Source: Bacillota bacterium
GTDB taxonomy: Bacteria; Bacillota; Clostridia; Acetivibrionales; DSM-1351
Length of the DNA: 64,000 nt
Assembly (NCBI GenBank): GCA_023412275.1
Contig: JAEYNY010000145.1
Span: 1-64,000 of the forward strand
Direction: 5' to 3'
The translations under genes and the position numbers were made by a program. The notes beneath the pieces are model-generated. The model was not told the origin of the DNA and ran no database searches. It saw nothing but the letters and a program-made list of their open reading frames with translations. Below, one piece after another: positions 42,979 to 52,684 of the stretch; position 1 is the first letter of the stretch; each line of letters starts with the position of its first letter.

Positions 42979-44190
42979 TTAAGCTTGTCCTATTTGTCGT
43001 ATCCTTTCAGCAACCGTTCTTACAAGGCTGTGATTATCTCCGTTCTTGGAAACCAGCCCCCCAACTATACCATCAAATTCGAATATTGCAGGAAAGTAAA
43101 AGCTGCACTCTTCTCTGCAATCAGCTATACTCATTTGGATACCCTGTTCCTTAGCATCTATATATATCTTATGGTTAGTCTCTCTGTCATTTGTAGCGGC
43201 AACCGCCAGAAACATATTTTGAATGTCCCGTGATTCATAATATCCTTCTCTGTAATTAAACAGCTTAGCATTTAACATTTCCTGAAGCTCCGGGGTAAGC
43301 CTTGGAGCTACCAGATAAATATCCGCTCCGAATTTGAGAAGTGTTTTTACTCTTCGGGCTGCAATCTCTCCACCTCCCGCAACAAAAACCCTTTTCCCCG
43401 TCAATTCAATAAACAGAGGAAATCTTCCAAATTGAGGCTGGTTACATAAACCAAGTCTATTCATAATTACTGTTTTTAGATGAGATAATGTAAATCCTTC
43501 ATTTTCAACTTTACGGGATATAAGAACTACTGTCACTCCAAGGGCTTCCGCCGCAGTTATTTTTTCTTGGAAGCCTCCTGCTGATCCTGTGTCCTTGGTT
43601 ACAAGGTATCTGGCATTTGTCTGCTTTAAAGTGGCCATATTCATCTCATATGAAAAAGGCCCCTGCATACAGATAAGATTTTTACCTTTAAAACCCAGCT
43701 TAGTGCACTTATCTACAACCTCAGTGGTAGGAAGTACCCTTGCAAATACTCTGGCACCATAGTCCGAAACACCTGTAAAGGCATCCAGTTCTTTACTGCC
43801 GGTTGTAAGAAAAATATTGCCCTCTACTGTATTCAAATAATTTACTGCTTCGTGGGTATCATTTACTTCTATTACTTTTCCGGTTGAAATTGACGGTCTC
43901 AGCAGCCGTATATATTCCACGCCTGCGCTATTGCACGCAGACTTAATATTTTTAGTTACGAGCTCTGCATATGGATGGGTCGCATCAATCACAAATGAAT
44001 AATCCTGAACCATTTGGGCTATCTGTTCTTCTGATAGCCTTCCCGTTCTTACCTCTATCCCACTGTTAGCCGGCATAACCATATTTCCGTATTCGGTTGC
44101 AACACTGGCAGTAACGGATACTCCTTTATCTGCAAGGAATTGTGATATTTCTCTGCCTTCAGTAGTTCCTGAAAAAACAAGCACCTTCAT
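42979..44190 (-). CDS. cbiJ: Cobalt-precorrin-6A reductase fused to precorrin-2 dehydrogenase-like domain
   Basis: 403 residues with two domains. Residues ~1-245 are CbiJ/CobK (VLVFSGTTEGREISQFLADK, FVIDATHPYAELVTKNI, YLVTKDTGSAGGFQEKI). Residues ~255-403 match the CysG N-domain/SirC/MET8-type NAD dehydrogenase (FPLFIELTGKRVFVAGGGEI, LLKFGADIYLVAPRL). The C-terminal part oxidises precorrin-2 to sirohydrochlorin, the substrate of CbiX, so early and late steps are joined in one chain. An unusual pairing. Confidence 0.9.
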   Translation of the reverse strand: MKVLVFSGTTEGREISQFLADKGVSVTASVATEYGNMVMPANSGIEVRTGRLSEEQIAQMVQDYSFVIDATHPYAELVTKNIKSACNSAGVEYIRLLRPSISTGKVIEVNDTHEAVNYLNTVEGNIFLTTGSKELDAFTGVSDYGARVFARVLPTTEVVDKCTKLGFKGKNLICMQGPFSYEMNMATLKQTNARYLVTKDTGSAGGFQEKITAAEALGVTVVLISRKVENEGFTLSHLKTVIMNRLGLCNQPQFGRFPLFIELTGKRVFVAGGGEIAARRVKTLLKFGADIYLVAPRLTPELQEMLNAKLFNYREGYYESRDIQNMFLAVAATNDRETNHKIYIDAKEQGIQMSIADCREECSFYFPAIFEFDGIVGGLVSKNGDNHSLVRTVAERIRQIGQA

Positions 44191-44221
44191 ATGTAAACTC
44201 TTTATCCGCCTTTCAATGATT

Positions 44222-44956
44222 TCATATATTTTTATAGCCTCTTGAAGTTACAAGCCTGTTATTTATTACCCGGGTATTTTTGTTTCCAATTATAACTGTT
44301 GTAAACATGTCCACCCGCTCTTGGGCTAGTTCCTCCAGAGTCAATATTTGGGAGGTCTGCCCCTCACGTCCTATATTGCGTACATATCCGCAAGGAGTAT
44401 TCCTGTCTGCCACCGTCAAAATTATCTGGCAAGCCTTTTTGAGATAATCACTACGTTTTTTGCTGGAGGGGTTGTAAATGCAGATTGCAAAGCCTGCTTC
44501 AGCCGCAAGTCTCAATCTGTTCTCAATAACCTCCCAGGGTGTCAGAAGATCACTTAAGGATATGACAGCAAAATCATGTGTCAACGGTGCCCCAAGTACT
44601 GCTGCAGCAGACGAAGCCGCCGTGATACCCGGTATAACTTCAACCTGTATGGTAGTTGTTTCATATTCCGCTAACACCTCATATATCAGACCCGCCATAC
44701 CGTAAATTCCTGCATCCCCCGAGGATATCACCGCCACTTTTTTTCCTTCCATAGCGGCTTCTACAGCCAATTTACACCTGTCAACCTCTCTTTTCATTGG
44801 GGTTGTTAATATTTCCTTATCCGGTAGCAGATGCTTTATTAAATCAATATAAACGTCATATCCTACTACCAGTTGACTTTCCTCAATAGCCCTGATTGCC
44901 TTTCCCGTAAGCTGACAATCTTCTCCCGGCCCTATACCTACAACATATAGTTTCAA
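44222..44956 (-). CDS. cbiH: Cobalt-precorrin-3 C17-methyltransferase
   Basis: Methylates C17 with ring contraction. 244 residues of the tetrapyrrole methylase fold: LYVVGIGPGEDCQLTGKA, VISSGDAGIYGMAGL, VIPGITAASSAAAVLGAPL and FAICIYNPSSKKR. Placed between hemA and cbiJ. Confidence 0.93.
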   Translation of the reverse strand: MKLYVVGIGPGEDCQLTGKAIRAIEESQLVVGYDVYIDLIKHLLPDKEILTTPMKREVDRCKLAVEAAMEGKKVAVISSGDAGIYGMAGLIYEVLAEYETTTIQVEVIPGITAASSAAAVLGAPLTHDFAVISLSDLLTPWEVIENRLRLAAEAGFAICIYNPSSKKRSDYLKKACQIILTVADRNTPCGYVRNIGREGQTSQILTLEELAQERVDMFTTVIIGNKNTRVINNRLVTSRGYKNI

Positions 44957-44975
44957 GTTAATCCCCCATTACTCT

Positions 44976-46007
44976 TCAAAAATTTATTAGCCCTGCCACT
45001 TTACGATAATTTTCCCATTTTTCAAACTGTAAAATAAAACTATATATTATCTCTCTTATTTTACTTACTTCCTTATGATTAAGCACCGAAAAATCGGTGT
45101 AGAACCTGTCAAGATTATAGCTTTCCACTCCGGGAATCTGTGAAATGCCCGGATCAATATCTCTGGGCAGTGCCAGATCAACAAATAGCTCAGGCTTTCT
45201 TTCAAGTTTTTCAACCATTTCGCAGGTTACGGTGAAGTGAGGACTTGTAGTTGCACTTATAACTACATCACAGTTGGAAAGAAATCCGCTCCTTTCATCA
45301 TATGAAATTGAACGGCAACCAATAGGGATAATTATATCTCCGTGTTTATACTTTCTGAGTGTAATTGTTACCTCTGCTCCCATTTCAATGAGCTTTTTGC
45401 AGCATAACCGTCCTATTTCACCGTTACCGATTACAAGAACCCTTTTGTCAGAAAAACAGTATTTTTTTGCTAATTCAGTTATTGCGCTTTCAGCTGCTGA
45501 AGTAGGAACTGCCTTTATTTTAATTTCTGTTTTAGCTTTCTTTGCCGCTGTGATACTAAGTCTGAAAAGTGTCTCAAGGGTTGAATCAATGGTTTTCTCC
45601 TCACGGGCTATAGTAGCCGCATTTTTCACCTGTGTAATTATCTGATCCTCGAAAAGCACCATTGATTGAAGTCCGCAAGCTACTTCCATCAGATGGAATA
45701 TTGACTCTGAATCATATCTTATACTAAATAAAGGCATTAACAATTTATGGTCTTCCACCCCGGACAACTGGCACAAAAGCAAGGCAGGATTCAGATTTTC
45801 AATGTCCTCCCCTGAAATATAAAGTTCGGTTCTGTTGCAGGTACACAGGAGTACGGCTCCTGAAACACCTTCGGCTGCCTTTATCCTTCCAAGTATTTCT
45901 CTGATTATTGTGGATGTATAGCTGAATCTTTCCCGTACATCAATGGCAGCTGATTTATAGTCCAAACTTGCTGATATAATACTCAAAATATACATCTCCA
46001 ATCTTTT
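44976..46007 (-). CDS. hemA: Glutamyl-tRNA reductase
   Basis: First step of C5 tetrapyrrole synthesis: reduces Glu-tRNA to glutamate semialdehyde. About 343 residues: SAAIDVRERFSY, VLLCTCNRTELYI (catalytic Cys), the NADPH domain (VLVIGNGEIGRLCCKKLI) and FVDLALPRDIDPGI. The start is uncertain: ATG 46007 directly touches GGAG, whereas TTG 45998 has ideal nine-base spacing and gives an N-terminus of family length. It overlaps the end of cbiG in either case. Confidence 0.94.
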   Translation of the reverse strand, partial: KRLEMYILSIISASLDYKSAAIDVRERFSYTSTIIREILGRIKAAEGVSGAVLLCTCNRTELYISGEDIENLNPALLLCQLSGVEDHKLLMPLFSIRYDSESIFHLMEVACGLQSMVLFEDQIITQVKNAATIAREEKTIDSTLETLFRLSITAAKKAKTEIKIKAVPTSAAESAITELAKKYCFSDKRVLVIGNGEIGRLCCKKLIEMGAEVTITLRKYKHGDIIIPIGCRSISYDERSGFLSNCDVVISATTSPHFTVTCEMVEKLERKPELFVDLALPRDIDPGISQIPGVESYNLDRFYTDFSVLNHKEVSKIREIIYSFILQFEKWENYRKVAGLINF

Positions 46008-47005
46008 TTTGATACTGCCGCTGTTATACCGTCCCAGCTGCATTTGGGGACTACAAGCCTTCCATTGTTGGCCTTAACTGCTGCCCGTTCACAAACATTG
46101 TCAACTCCGGTAATCTCTTTTACAAAATTAGATTTTGAAAAATCTCCCGGAAGCTCTGCAAGCTCATTTGCTGAATATGTATGAAAAGGGATTTTCCAAT
46201 CCGCACTTAAAGAACGTATTGCATTTTCATTTATTTTTAAGTCAATAGAAGCTATTGCTTCGATTGCATAAGGTGAAATCCCGTTTATATCAAGAATAAA
46301 ATTTACAAAATTCAAAAGTTCAGTATACCTTGTATTTTTTCTGCATCCAATACCTAAAGTATACTGTTTGGGCATAAGATGAAGTGTCTGCGAAAAAATC
46401 GGCTTGAAGCTGTCTGATATGCAGATTCCTACATTTGTACTGTCTGATATAATCACATTATCAGGCAGGCTGCCTTCAACCGGATAATCAGAATGAACTC
46501 CGACCTGTTCTCCGTTTAATATCGCAGCTGACACTTTTTTAATCATATTTATATTCATTATATGGCAGCCTGCATTTACTGCCCATGAATCAACTGCAAA
46601 CTTCTCATTTATATCTGTTGCAGTTGTAATCACCGCTTGTGCACCCAGTATTTTTGCAATAATCTTTGCTAACTCGTTTGCCCCGCCTATATGGCCTGAC
46701 AAAATGGGAATAACATACTTGCCTCTTTCATCAATAACCAGTACCGCAGGGTCACAGTCCTTGGAGCTTACATATGGGGCTATTGCCCTGACTGCAATCC
46801 CGGCAGCCCCTATAAAAGCTATAGCGTCACTTACGCCAAATGCTTTCCGGGTAAATTCATCCAAGCTTTCTTGCAAAGCTAAGGCTCCATCAATCTGATA
46901 CTTACTGTAGCCCTCGGTATCGTACCCCTGCCTGTTGAGTTCTTGTTGCAGATTCAGGCAAAGCTTTCCACCCTGTTTTGTAAATGCAGCTAAAGTTATC
47001 TTCAT
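45983..47005 (-). CDS. cbiG: Cobalt-precorrin-5A hydrolase
   Basis: Opens the delta-lactone and releases acetaldehyde from the old C20. 340 residues from ATG 47005, two bases after the cbiF stop; the longer ORF lies within cbiF. IAFIGAAGIAVRAIAPYVSSK, VIPILSGHIGGANELAKI, LGIGCRKNTRYTEL and the C-terminal CbiG domain (AIASIDLKINENA). Confidence 0.93.
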   Translation of the reverse strand: MKITLAAFTKQGGKLCLNLQQELNRQGYDTEGYSKYQIDGALALQESLDEFTRKAFGVSDAIAFIGAAGIAVRAIAPYVSSKDCDPAVLVIDERGKYVIPILSGHIGGANELAKIIAKILGAQAVITTATDINEKFAVDSWAVNAGCHIMNINMIKKVSAAILNGEQVGVHSDYPVEGSLPDNVIISDSTNVGICISDSFKPIFSQTLHLMPKQYTLGIGCRKNTRYTELLNFVNFILDINGISPYAIEAIASIDLKINENAIRSLSADWKIPFHTYSANELAELPGDFSKSNFVKEITGVDNVCERAAVKANNGRLVVPKCSWDGITAAVSKKDWRCIF

Positions 47006-47006
47006 A

Positions 47007-47762
47007 CTACTTGACTGCCTCTCTAAATTCGTGAGAAAAGGCAGGGTCATACAGCTTTGACCTTGAGTAGACGGAACCAAGGAAATCTCCTAAAAGTATC
47101 AATGCCGTCTTGTTGATGTTATTTTCTTTAGCTGCTGTATAAAGCTCTCCTACGCATGTTCGTACAATTTTTTCGTCAGGCCAGGTTGCCTTATATACAA
47201 TGGCTGCCGGTGTACTCGGTTCATACCCTCCGGCTATGAGCCTACGGCTCAATTCCTCCAATAATGAGGAACTCAGAAATAATGCCATTGAGGATTTATG
47301 TGCGGCAAGCTTTGATATTTCTTCTCTTTCAGGAACAGGGGTGCGTCCCTCCATTCTGGTGAGTATCAAAGTCTGGCTTACATCAGGCAGTGTGTATTCT
47401 GCTTTTAATGCAGCCGCCGCACCGCAAAAGGAGCTGACTCCCGGAACTACGGTATATTCAATCCCCCGTTCTGTCAGCATATCCATCTGTTCACGAATTG
47501 CACCATATATACTGGGGTCACCGGTATGTAGTCTTACGGTGTTTTTTTTCTCTCGTTCTCCACGTTCCATAACAGCTATCACTTGTTCCAATGTCATTTC
47601 GGCGCTATTAAATATTTCACATGATTTTTTTGTGTAATAAAGCAAGCCTGGATTCACCAGTGAGCCTGCATAAATAACAATATCAGCTGTCTCCAGCAGC
47701 GTTTTTCCCCTCACCGTAATCAGATCAACGGCTCCGGGCCCTGCTCCAATAAATGTCACCAT
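47007..47762 (-). CDS. cbiF: Cobalt-precorrin-4 C11-methyltransferase
   Basis: 251 residues, tetrapyrrole methylase: VTFIGAGPGAVDLITVRGKT, YAGSLVNPGLLYY, RLHTGDPSIYGAIREQMD and VVPGVSSFCGAAAAL, the CbiF/CobM signature. Two bases separate it from cbiL. Confidence 0.95.
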   Translation of the reverse strand: MVTFIGAGPGAVDLITVRGKTLLETADIVIYAGSLVNPGLLYYTKKSCEIFNSAEMTLEQVIAVMERGEREKKNTVRLHTGDPSIYGAIREQMDMLTERGIEYTVVPGVSSFCGAAAALKAEYTLPDVSQTLILTRMEGRTPVPEREEISKLAAHKSSMALFLSSSLLEELSRRLIAGGYEPSTPAAIVYKATWPDEKIVRTCVGELYTAAKENNINKTALILLGDFLGSVYSRSKLYDPAFSHEFREAVK

Positions 47763-47764
47763 AC

Positions 47765-48445
47765 TTATTTATCCTTTACTATTAAAATTGAAAAGTAGCT
47801 TGAATCATCGGATACCTCATCAAGACTTTTGTAAACTCTCTGACTTTCCATACCACAGCATTCTACCATCCGTGAATACTGATACAGTCCCTTCCTCTTC
47901 AAAGTAGCCTTTATATCAGTCAGACTTTTTCCGCTTTTCATTAATACTTTTGTACCCTTTAATTCCAGAAGTTCTTCAGTCTCACCGTAGGATGCAGGTA
48001 TAATGTGAAGAGCTTCCCCCCTGTCACACAAAGAAATATTCAGTGCGCCCGCAGAAGCACAAAAGGAAGTAACTCCGGGTATTGTCCTTGTAATATAGCC
48101 CTTGTTATCCATAATCCTCTGAATATTCATATAGGTAGAATAAATTGTGGGGTCACCCAATGTAATAAAGGCTACATTATTACATTTTAACAATTCTTGT
48201 TCTATCAAATTGCAGCTTATGCTATGACTTTTTTCAAGTAAATCAGTATCTCTTGTCATGGGCATAGGACAATATACCACCTCTTTGTCCTTTATGTATT
48301 CCCCAACTACTTTCATAGCAGTTTTTTCACCGTTTGTATCGGGTACAGCTATTACATCTGCCATTTGCAGAACTTCAACCGCCTGAAGTGTCAACATTTT
48401 GGGATCCCCCGGCCCTACACCAACTCCGTATAAAACTCCGCTCAT
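47765..48445 (-). CDS. cbiL: Cobalt-precorrin-2 C20-methyltransferase
   Basis: 226 residues, tetrapyrrole methylase: LYGVGVGPGDPKMLTLQAVE, FITLGDPTIYSTYMNIQRI and TIPGVTSFCASAGAL. Adds the C20 methyl to cobalt-precorrin-2. Confidence 0.95.
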   Translation of the reverse strand: MSGVLYGVGVGPGDPKMLTLQAVEVLQMADVIAVPDTNGEKTAMKVVGEYIKDKEVVYCPMPMTRDTDLLEKSHSISCNLIEQELLKCNNVAFITLGDPTIYSTYMNIQRIMDNKGYITRTIPGVTSFCASAGALNISLCDRGEALHIIPASYGETEELLELKGTKVLMKSGKSLTDIKATLKRKGLYQYSRMVECCGMESQRVYKSLDEVSDDSSYFSILIVKDK

Positions 48446-48449
48446 ATAT

Positions 48450-49604
48450 TTACCCCTTATCTGATTCCTTACATAGTTCTTTAATCATATCTTCAGCACT
48501 AGAGGTCTGATAATAGACTCTGTCTTTCAATTGCCTGTTTAAATCAGTAAACATTACAACCTCTATACCGCATTTAAAGTTTGCTCTATGATTAAGATAA
48601 AATTTTATTTTCTCAAGAATACTCATATAAACAACCTCATCAAGGCCTTCATCTCGTAGTATGCCGTTTATTTCATCCGTAGTCATAGCCTGCATTATTT
48701 TACTTATACACTCTTTCGAAGCTCCATAAAGTGCTGAATGAGCCGCAAATATTTCACATCTGCAATCTGCAGTCCTTGAATGAGTATTCATAATACCTCC
48801 GGCAATTTTGCACAGTTTACCGGCATGTCCTATTAGTAAAATATTTTTGACATTTCTATAAACAGCATAATCAATAGTTTCTCCTATATAATTGGAGCAC
48901 TTTAAACCCTTGTCTATGTCCAGTCCGAATCTTTGTAGTGCAAAATCCCTTCCAAAGTTACCGGGGGTTATAAGGAAATTTTGCCTGTTTTGAGCAATTC
49001 TTACATCTATTTCCTTATGAATAGTTTCTATTAAGGCCTTTTCGCTCATAGGCTCAACGATCCCGCTGGTCCCCAGTATTGATATACCACCTGTTATTCC
49101 AAGTCGTGGGTTAAAGGTTTTTTTTGCAATTTCTTCTCCGTCTTCAGCAGATATTACAACGGAAAATCCTCCTTTATACCCATATGTCTTGGAAACCTCT
49201 CTTAATACCTCATGTATCATCTGCCTTGGGACTGGATTTATGGCTGCCTCACCAACTGCACATTGCAGTCCTGCTTTTGTAACCCGTCCAATTCCGCTGC
49301 CACCTTCAATCAATATTTCTTTTTCCAGTTTCATAACCTTTGCAAAAATTTTTATACCATTTGTAACATCAGGATCGTCCCCTGCATCTTTTTTTACGGA
49401 ACAACTTACCCATTCCTTCTGTTTAAAAATATCATCGATTTGCAAAGTTAATGTGATACCCTTTGGAGTAGTTATTATAACCTCATCAATGATCGTATCT
49501 CCCAAAAGCATTACCGTGCATGCCTTTACTGCCGCTGCTGCACAGCTTCCGGTTGTATATCCGCACTTCAGTCTCTTCCCATCTTTTATAACAAATTCAT
49601 CCAT
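48450..49604 (-). CDS. cbiD: Cobalt-precorrin-5B C1-methyltransferase
   Basis: 384 residues from ATG 49604 (AGGG seven bases upstream, five bases after the cbiO stop). LKCGYTTGSCAAAAVKAC, the CbiD hallmark, then VKKDAGDDPDVTNG, GGSGIGRVTKAGL, ISILGTSGIVEPMSEKAL and ILLIGHAGKLCKIAGGI. Found only in the anaerobic pathway. Confidence 0.96.
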   Translation of the reverse strand: MDEFVIKDGKRLKCGYTTGSCAAAAVKACTVMLLGDTIIDEVIITTPKGITLTLQIDDIFKQKEWVSCSVKKDAGDDPDVTNGIKIFAKVMKLEKEILIEGGSGIGRVTKAGLQCAVGEAAINPVPRQMIHEVLREVSKTYGYKGGFSVVISAEDGEEIAKKTFNPRLGITGGISILGTSGIVEPMSEKALIETIHKEIDVRIAQNRQNFLITPGNFGRDFALQRFGLDIDKGLKCSNYIGETIDYAVYRNVKNILLIGHAGKLCKIAGGIMNTHSRTADCRCEIFAAHSALYGASKECISKIMQAMTTDEINGILRDEGLDEVVYMSILEKIKFYLNHRANFKCGIEVVMFTDLNRQLKDRVYYQTSSAEDMIKELCKESDKG

Positions 49605-49608
49605 TCGT

Positions 49609-50454
49609 TTACCCTGCACCGTTCATTAGACTTAAAATTGATGCCCTTGCTTCAGATATTGTAGCTGCTGTCCTGTCAACATCCAGCTTGTCCCGTTGGC
49701 TTAATATTTCCATCAGGTGTGCCATTCTAGGAAGCCTTAATGAGTGTTCCCTTAGAATCTCGGGCTTTGAAAGTACTTCTCTTACATCTCCGCTCAATAC
49801 CACTTTCCCATGATCCATAACAAATACATCATCGCAATATATAGGAACGATATCCATTTCATGTGTTGCCAATATAACCGATACTCCGGTTTCTTCTTTT
49901 ATTTTAGTCAACAGATTGAGAATATCACTTGCCCCCTTAGAGTCAAGTCCTGCAGTAGGTTCATCCAGAATAATCACATCAGGCTCCATAGCTAAAACTC
50001 CCGCTATGGCAACTCTTTTTTTCTGTCCGAAGCTTAATGCATGTGTAGGCTTATCTACATATTCTTCAATCCCCGTTTGAACAACCGCCTTTTCAACCCT
50101 TTCCCTGACTTTCTCAACACCAAGTCCAAGATTTATAGCCCCAAAGGAAATATCCTTTTTAACACTTGAAGAAAATAGTTGATCATTTGGGTCCTGAAAT
50201 ACTATACCCACTCTTTTTCTCATTTCGGTTATGCCTTTTTTGTTGTATTCCACCTCTTTACCATCAAAAAAAACTTTTCCAATATCAGGTGTTAAAACAC
50301 CGTTAAGGTTCAAAAACAGTGTTGACTTTCCTGCACCGTTGCCTCCCAAAACTGCCGTAGTCTTACCCTTTTTGATTGATATACTGACGTTCTCCAAAGC
50401 TTGGTGTTCTCCATCATATGAATAGCTCAGATTCTTGGTTTCAATTATGTACAA
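49609..50454 (-). CDS. cbiO: Energy-coupling factor ATPase for cobalt uptake
   Basis: 281-residue ABC ATPase: Walker A GGNGAGKSTLFLNLNG, Q-loop VFQDPNDQLFSSSV, signature LSFGQKKRVAIAG, Walker B DVIILDEPTAGLD and H-loop ATHEMD. Drives the CbiMNQO cobalt transporter with the three membrane proteins encoded upstream. Confidence 0.95.
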   Translation of the reverse strand: MYIIETKNLSYSYDGEHQALENVSISIKKGKTTAVLGGNGAGKSTLFLNLNGVLTPDIGKVFFDGKEVEYNKKGITEMRKRVGIVFQDPNDQLFSSSVKKDISFGAINLGLGVEKVRERVEKAVVQTGIEEYVDKPTHALSFGQKKRVAIAGVLAMEPDVIILDEPTAGLDSKGASDILNLLTKIKEETGVSVILATHEMDIVPIYCDDVFVMDHGKVVLSGDVREVLSKPEILREHSLRLPRMAHLMEILSQRDKLDVDRTAATISEARASILSLMNGAG

Positions 50455-50466
50455 TAGAACTACCCC

Positions 50467-51246
50467 CTAAAATAAAAGCCTTTCTGCAAGTCCTGCACTT
50501 AACAGTAACAGGCAAAACAGAATTGAAAAGATATACATCTTTTTCCCGTGTAAGTATTCTTCATCCAGCGTAACAAATTGTCCGTTGTAGCCTCTGGATT
50601 CAAGAGCTGCATAAACCCTGTCCGAGCGGTTGTATGCACGTATGAACAGCATACTTATCAACTCACTGGTAGATTTTAAAGAAGTTCTAAAATTACGGTT
50701 GCCCAGCCTTGAATTTTTTGCTATGTTCATTCTCCCTACTTCATCTAACAACACAAATATGTATCTGTATATCAACTCCATAAGTGTAATAATAATATCG
50801 GGAATTTTTGTTCGTCTCAGAACCTGAAACAGGTCAGTCATAGGAGTACTCAAAGAGAGGCAATACATACAGCTTACTCCCCCCAGTGCTTTTAGTGCCA
50901 GTTTTAAACTATTAGTAAGAGTTTCCCAGTCTATACCGTAAGCATATTTGCCGATTTTAACCCCCAGTAAATAAATATGATTTGAATCAAAACGGTTTAT
51001 CAGTATTGTTATTGTTCCAACCATTAAGAAGCCAAAGGGAATAAAAAGTAATTTCAAGTATGCTCTGATCTTAATTTTTCCTATCCCTACCGTAGTCATT
51101 GCCATGACAAATATGGTTACGAAACTTACAACAAATGAGTTCAGTGAAATGCACAATAACAAAGGTAACATTGTATATACTAATTTTGCTTTTGGACTGA
51201 CACAGGCAAGTTTAGAATCATATGCATATTTATCTATTAATATCAT
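50467..51246 (-). CDS. cbiQ: Cobalt ECF transporter transmembrane protein CbiQ
   Basis: 259 residues with about five helices and the two cytoplasmic Ala-Arg-Gly-type coupling motifs (NSRLGNRNF; YAALESRGYNGQF) that contact the ATPase. Overlaps cbiN by 4 bp. Confidence 0.94.
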   Translation of the reverse strand: MILIDKYAYDSKLACVSPKAKLVYTMLPLLLCISLNSFVVSFVTIFVMAMTTVGIGKIKIRAYLKLLFIPFGFLMVGTITILINRFDSNHIYLLGVKIGKYAYGIDWETLTNSLKLALKALGGVSCMYCLSLSTPMTDLFQVLRRTKIPDIIITLMELIYRYIFVLLDEVGRMNIAKNSRLGNRNFRTSLKSTSELISMLFIRAYNRSDRVYAALESRGYNGQFVTLDEEYLHGKKMYIFSILFCLLLLSAGLAERLLF

Positions 51247-51536
51247 GTTTCTACTCCGGATTTTCCTTTATTGGAAGTCATTCTTCCAAGTATAAAGCCC
51301 ACCACTCCTGCACCGATTGAAGCTTGCAATGCAAATAGCAGTGATTCAATTTCTCCGCTTTTAGGTACAATTAGTGATTCAAACCAAGGCTTGTAGTCAG
51401 GGTCTATTTTAGCTATCTGCTCTTCTGCCATACCATCTGAGCCGGAAAATTCAGCATTTTTTATGAAAATAGGTGGTGCAGCAAGAATTATAACTACGGC
51501 TGCAATCAAAATTAAATTCTTTTTCCATAATTTCAT
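51243..51536 (-). CDS. cbiN: Cobalt transport protein CbiN
   Basis: 97 residues, two helices (LILIAAVVIILAAPPIFI and FALQASIGAGVVGFILG) flanking an outer loop with FSGSDGMAEEQI and PDYKPWFESL, as in CbiN, the small helper of CbiM that loads cobalt. Lies 12 bp after cbiM. Confidence 0.92.
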   Translation of the reverse strand: MKLWKKNLILIAAVVIILAAPPIFIKNAEFSGSDGMAEEQIAKIDPDYKPWFESLIVPKSGEIESLLFALQASIGAGVVGFILGRMTSNKGKSGVET

Positions 51537-51548
51537 GGTATCTCTCCT

Positions 51549-52295
51549 TTAATAAATTGCCGACAGCGCCTTTAGCTCTTTTGCACTGTATTTTGCCAGA
51601 ACATTGTAAATAACTACTGTAAGCAGTCCTTCACAAACAGCAAGAGGAACTTGAGTAAAAGCAAAAATACTTATAAACTTCCCTAGAGAGACTATAAACC
51701 CACCTGTAACATCAGGATGGGCCATGGCAAGCTCCACAGAGGTTGTCACATATGTCATTAAATCCCCGAAAAATGCTGCAAAAAATACGGCGAGTCCGGC
51801 TTTTGCGCCCAATCTTTTAGATAGCTTGAACACTCCGAAAGAAATCAAAGGCCCTGCTATCGACATGGAGAATACATTAGCCCCCAGAGTTGTAATACCT
51901 CCATGTGCCAGTAAAATTGCCTGAAACAATAAAATTATAGCTCCTATGACAGACATGGCGGTTGGCCCGAATAAAACAGCACCCAGTCCTACTCCTGTGG
52001 GATGTGAACAGCTTCCGGTAACTGATGGCATCTTAAGTGCGGACAGTACAAAGGCAAAAGCACCGCACATTGCCAACAAAGTCAGGTTTTTTGAGGATAT
52101 TTCGATTTTCTTTTTTATTGAGAGGAAACCCATAACGAGAAATGGTATACAAAGCACTCCCCAGCTAATACACCAGCCGGGTGCCAGATATCCTTCCATA
52201 ATGTGCATTGCAGATGCTTTTGATGGGAAAGAAAAAAGTACACATACTACAATTGAAAGACAAACAAGAAAGTTTTTACTCTTTACACTTTTCAT
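51549..52295 (-). CDS. cbiM: Cobalt ECF transporter substrate-binding protein CbiM
   Basis: 248 residues from ATG 52295 (GGAGG upstream). An N-terminal signal-like segment (FLVCLSIVVCVLFSFPSKASA) precedes MHIMEGYLAPGWC; in CbiM the processed N-terminal Met-His takes part in metal binding, so cleavage after ASA would expose it. About six further helices, with CSHPTGVGLGAVLFGPTAMS. First gene of the cobalamin operon, directly behind the riboswitch terminator. Confidence 0.95.
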   Translation of the reverse strand: MKSVKSKNFLVCLSIVVCVLFSFPSKASAMHIMEGYLAPGWCISWGVLCIPFLVMGFLSIKKKIEISSKNLTLLAMCGAFAFVLSALKMPSVTGSCSHPTGVGLGAVLFGPTAMSVIGAIILLFQAILLAHGGITTLGANVFSMSIAGPLISFGVFKLSKRLGAKAGLAVFFAAFFGDLMTYVTTSVELAMAHPDVTGGFIVSLGKFISIFAFTQVPLAVCEGLLTVVIYNVLAKYSAKELKALSAIY

Positions 52296-52326
52296 ATATA
52301 ATGAACCCTCCGGCTTAATAATAATT

Positions 52327-52372
52327 GCCAAAAAAATAAAACCTTCATATTTTTAGTAATAAAGGTTTTATT
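52327..52372 (-). terminator. Riboswitch-controlled terminator before cbiM
   Basis: AATAAAACCTT pairs with AAGGTTTTATT (52362-52372 with 52335-52345), followed by a T7 run on the minus strand. It lies between the cobalamin aptamer and the cbiM ribosome site. Confidence 0.85.
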
Positions 52373-52459
52373 TGTAAAATAGAATATATAGTTTTATACC
52401 GTTTTCTCTTTTGACAAACTACACACTTCATACACTGTGAAGTCATAGTACTCTGCATA

Positions 52460-52660
52460 TTTGGCATCTGCAGAAATACTGGCAGGTCTTCCGACTCAGA
52501 CATCATTGCAAAGTTCTCGCCTTCCCGGGACTGATACCCAGTGGTATTAATAAGCAAAAAAATTCTTGCTTTAGAGAACCGCTCCATCTTACGGCAGCAG
52601 GACTGTTCAGGATTTTCACCTGATTCCCTCTTAGTTACTCGTTATTTTGAGCAAACCAGC
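52460..52660 (-). promoter_or_regulatory. Cobalamin (AdoCbl) riboswitch
   Basis: The minus strand shows conserved B12-aptamer text: GGGAATCAGGTGAAAATCCTG, then ACAGTCCTGCTGCCGTAAG (core) and the B12-box region ACCACTGGGTATC, then GGGAAGGCGAGAAC and GTCGGAAGACCTGCC (P-stem closing). A small ORF across it is spurious. With the downstream terminator it should shut the operon when cobalamin is plentiful. Confidence 0.95.
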
Positions 52661-52684
52661 ATTATTTATTATTAAATTATTTAC

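Noticed and set aside
52345..52587. An 80-codon ORF upstream of cbiM
   Set aside because: It runs through the cobalamin riboswitch, whose conserved aptamer text explains the sequence; no ribosome site.
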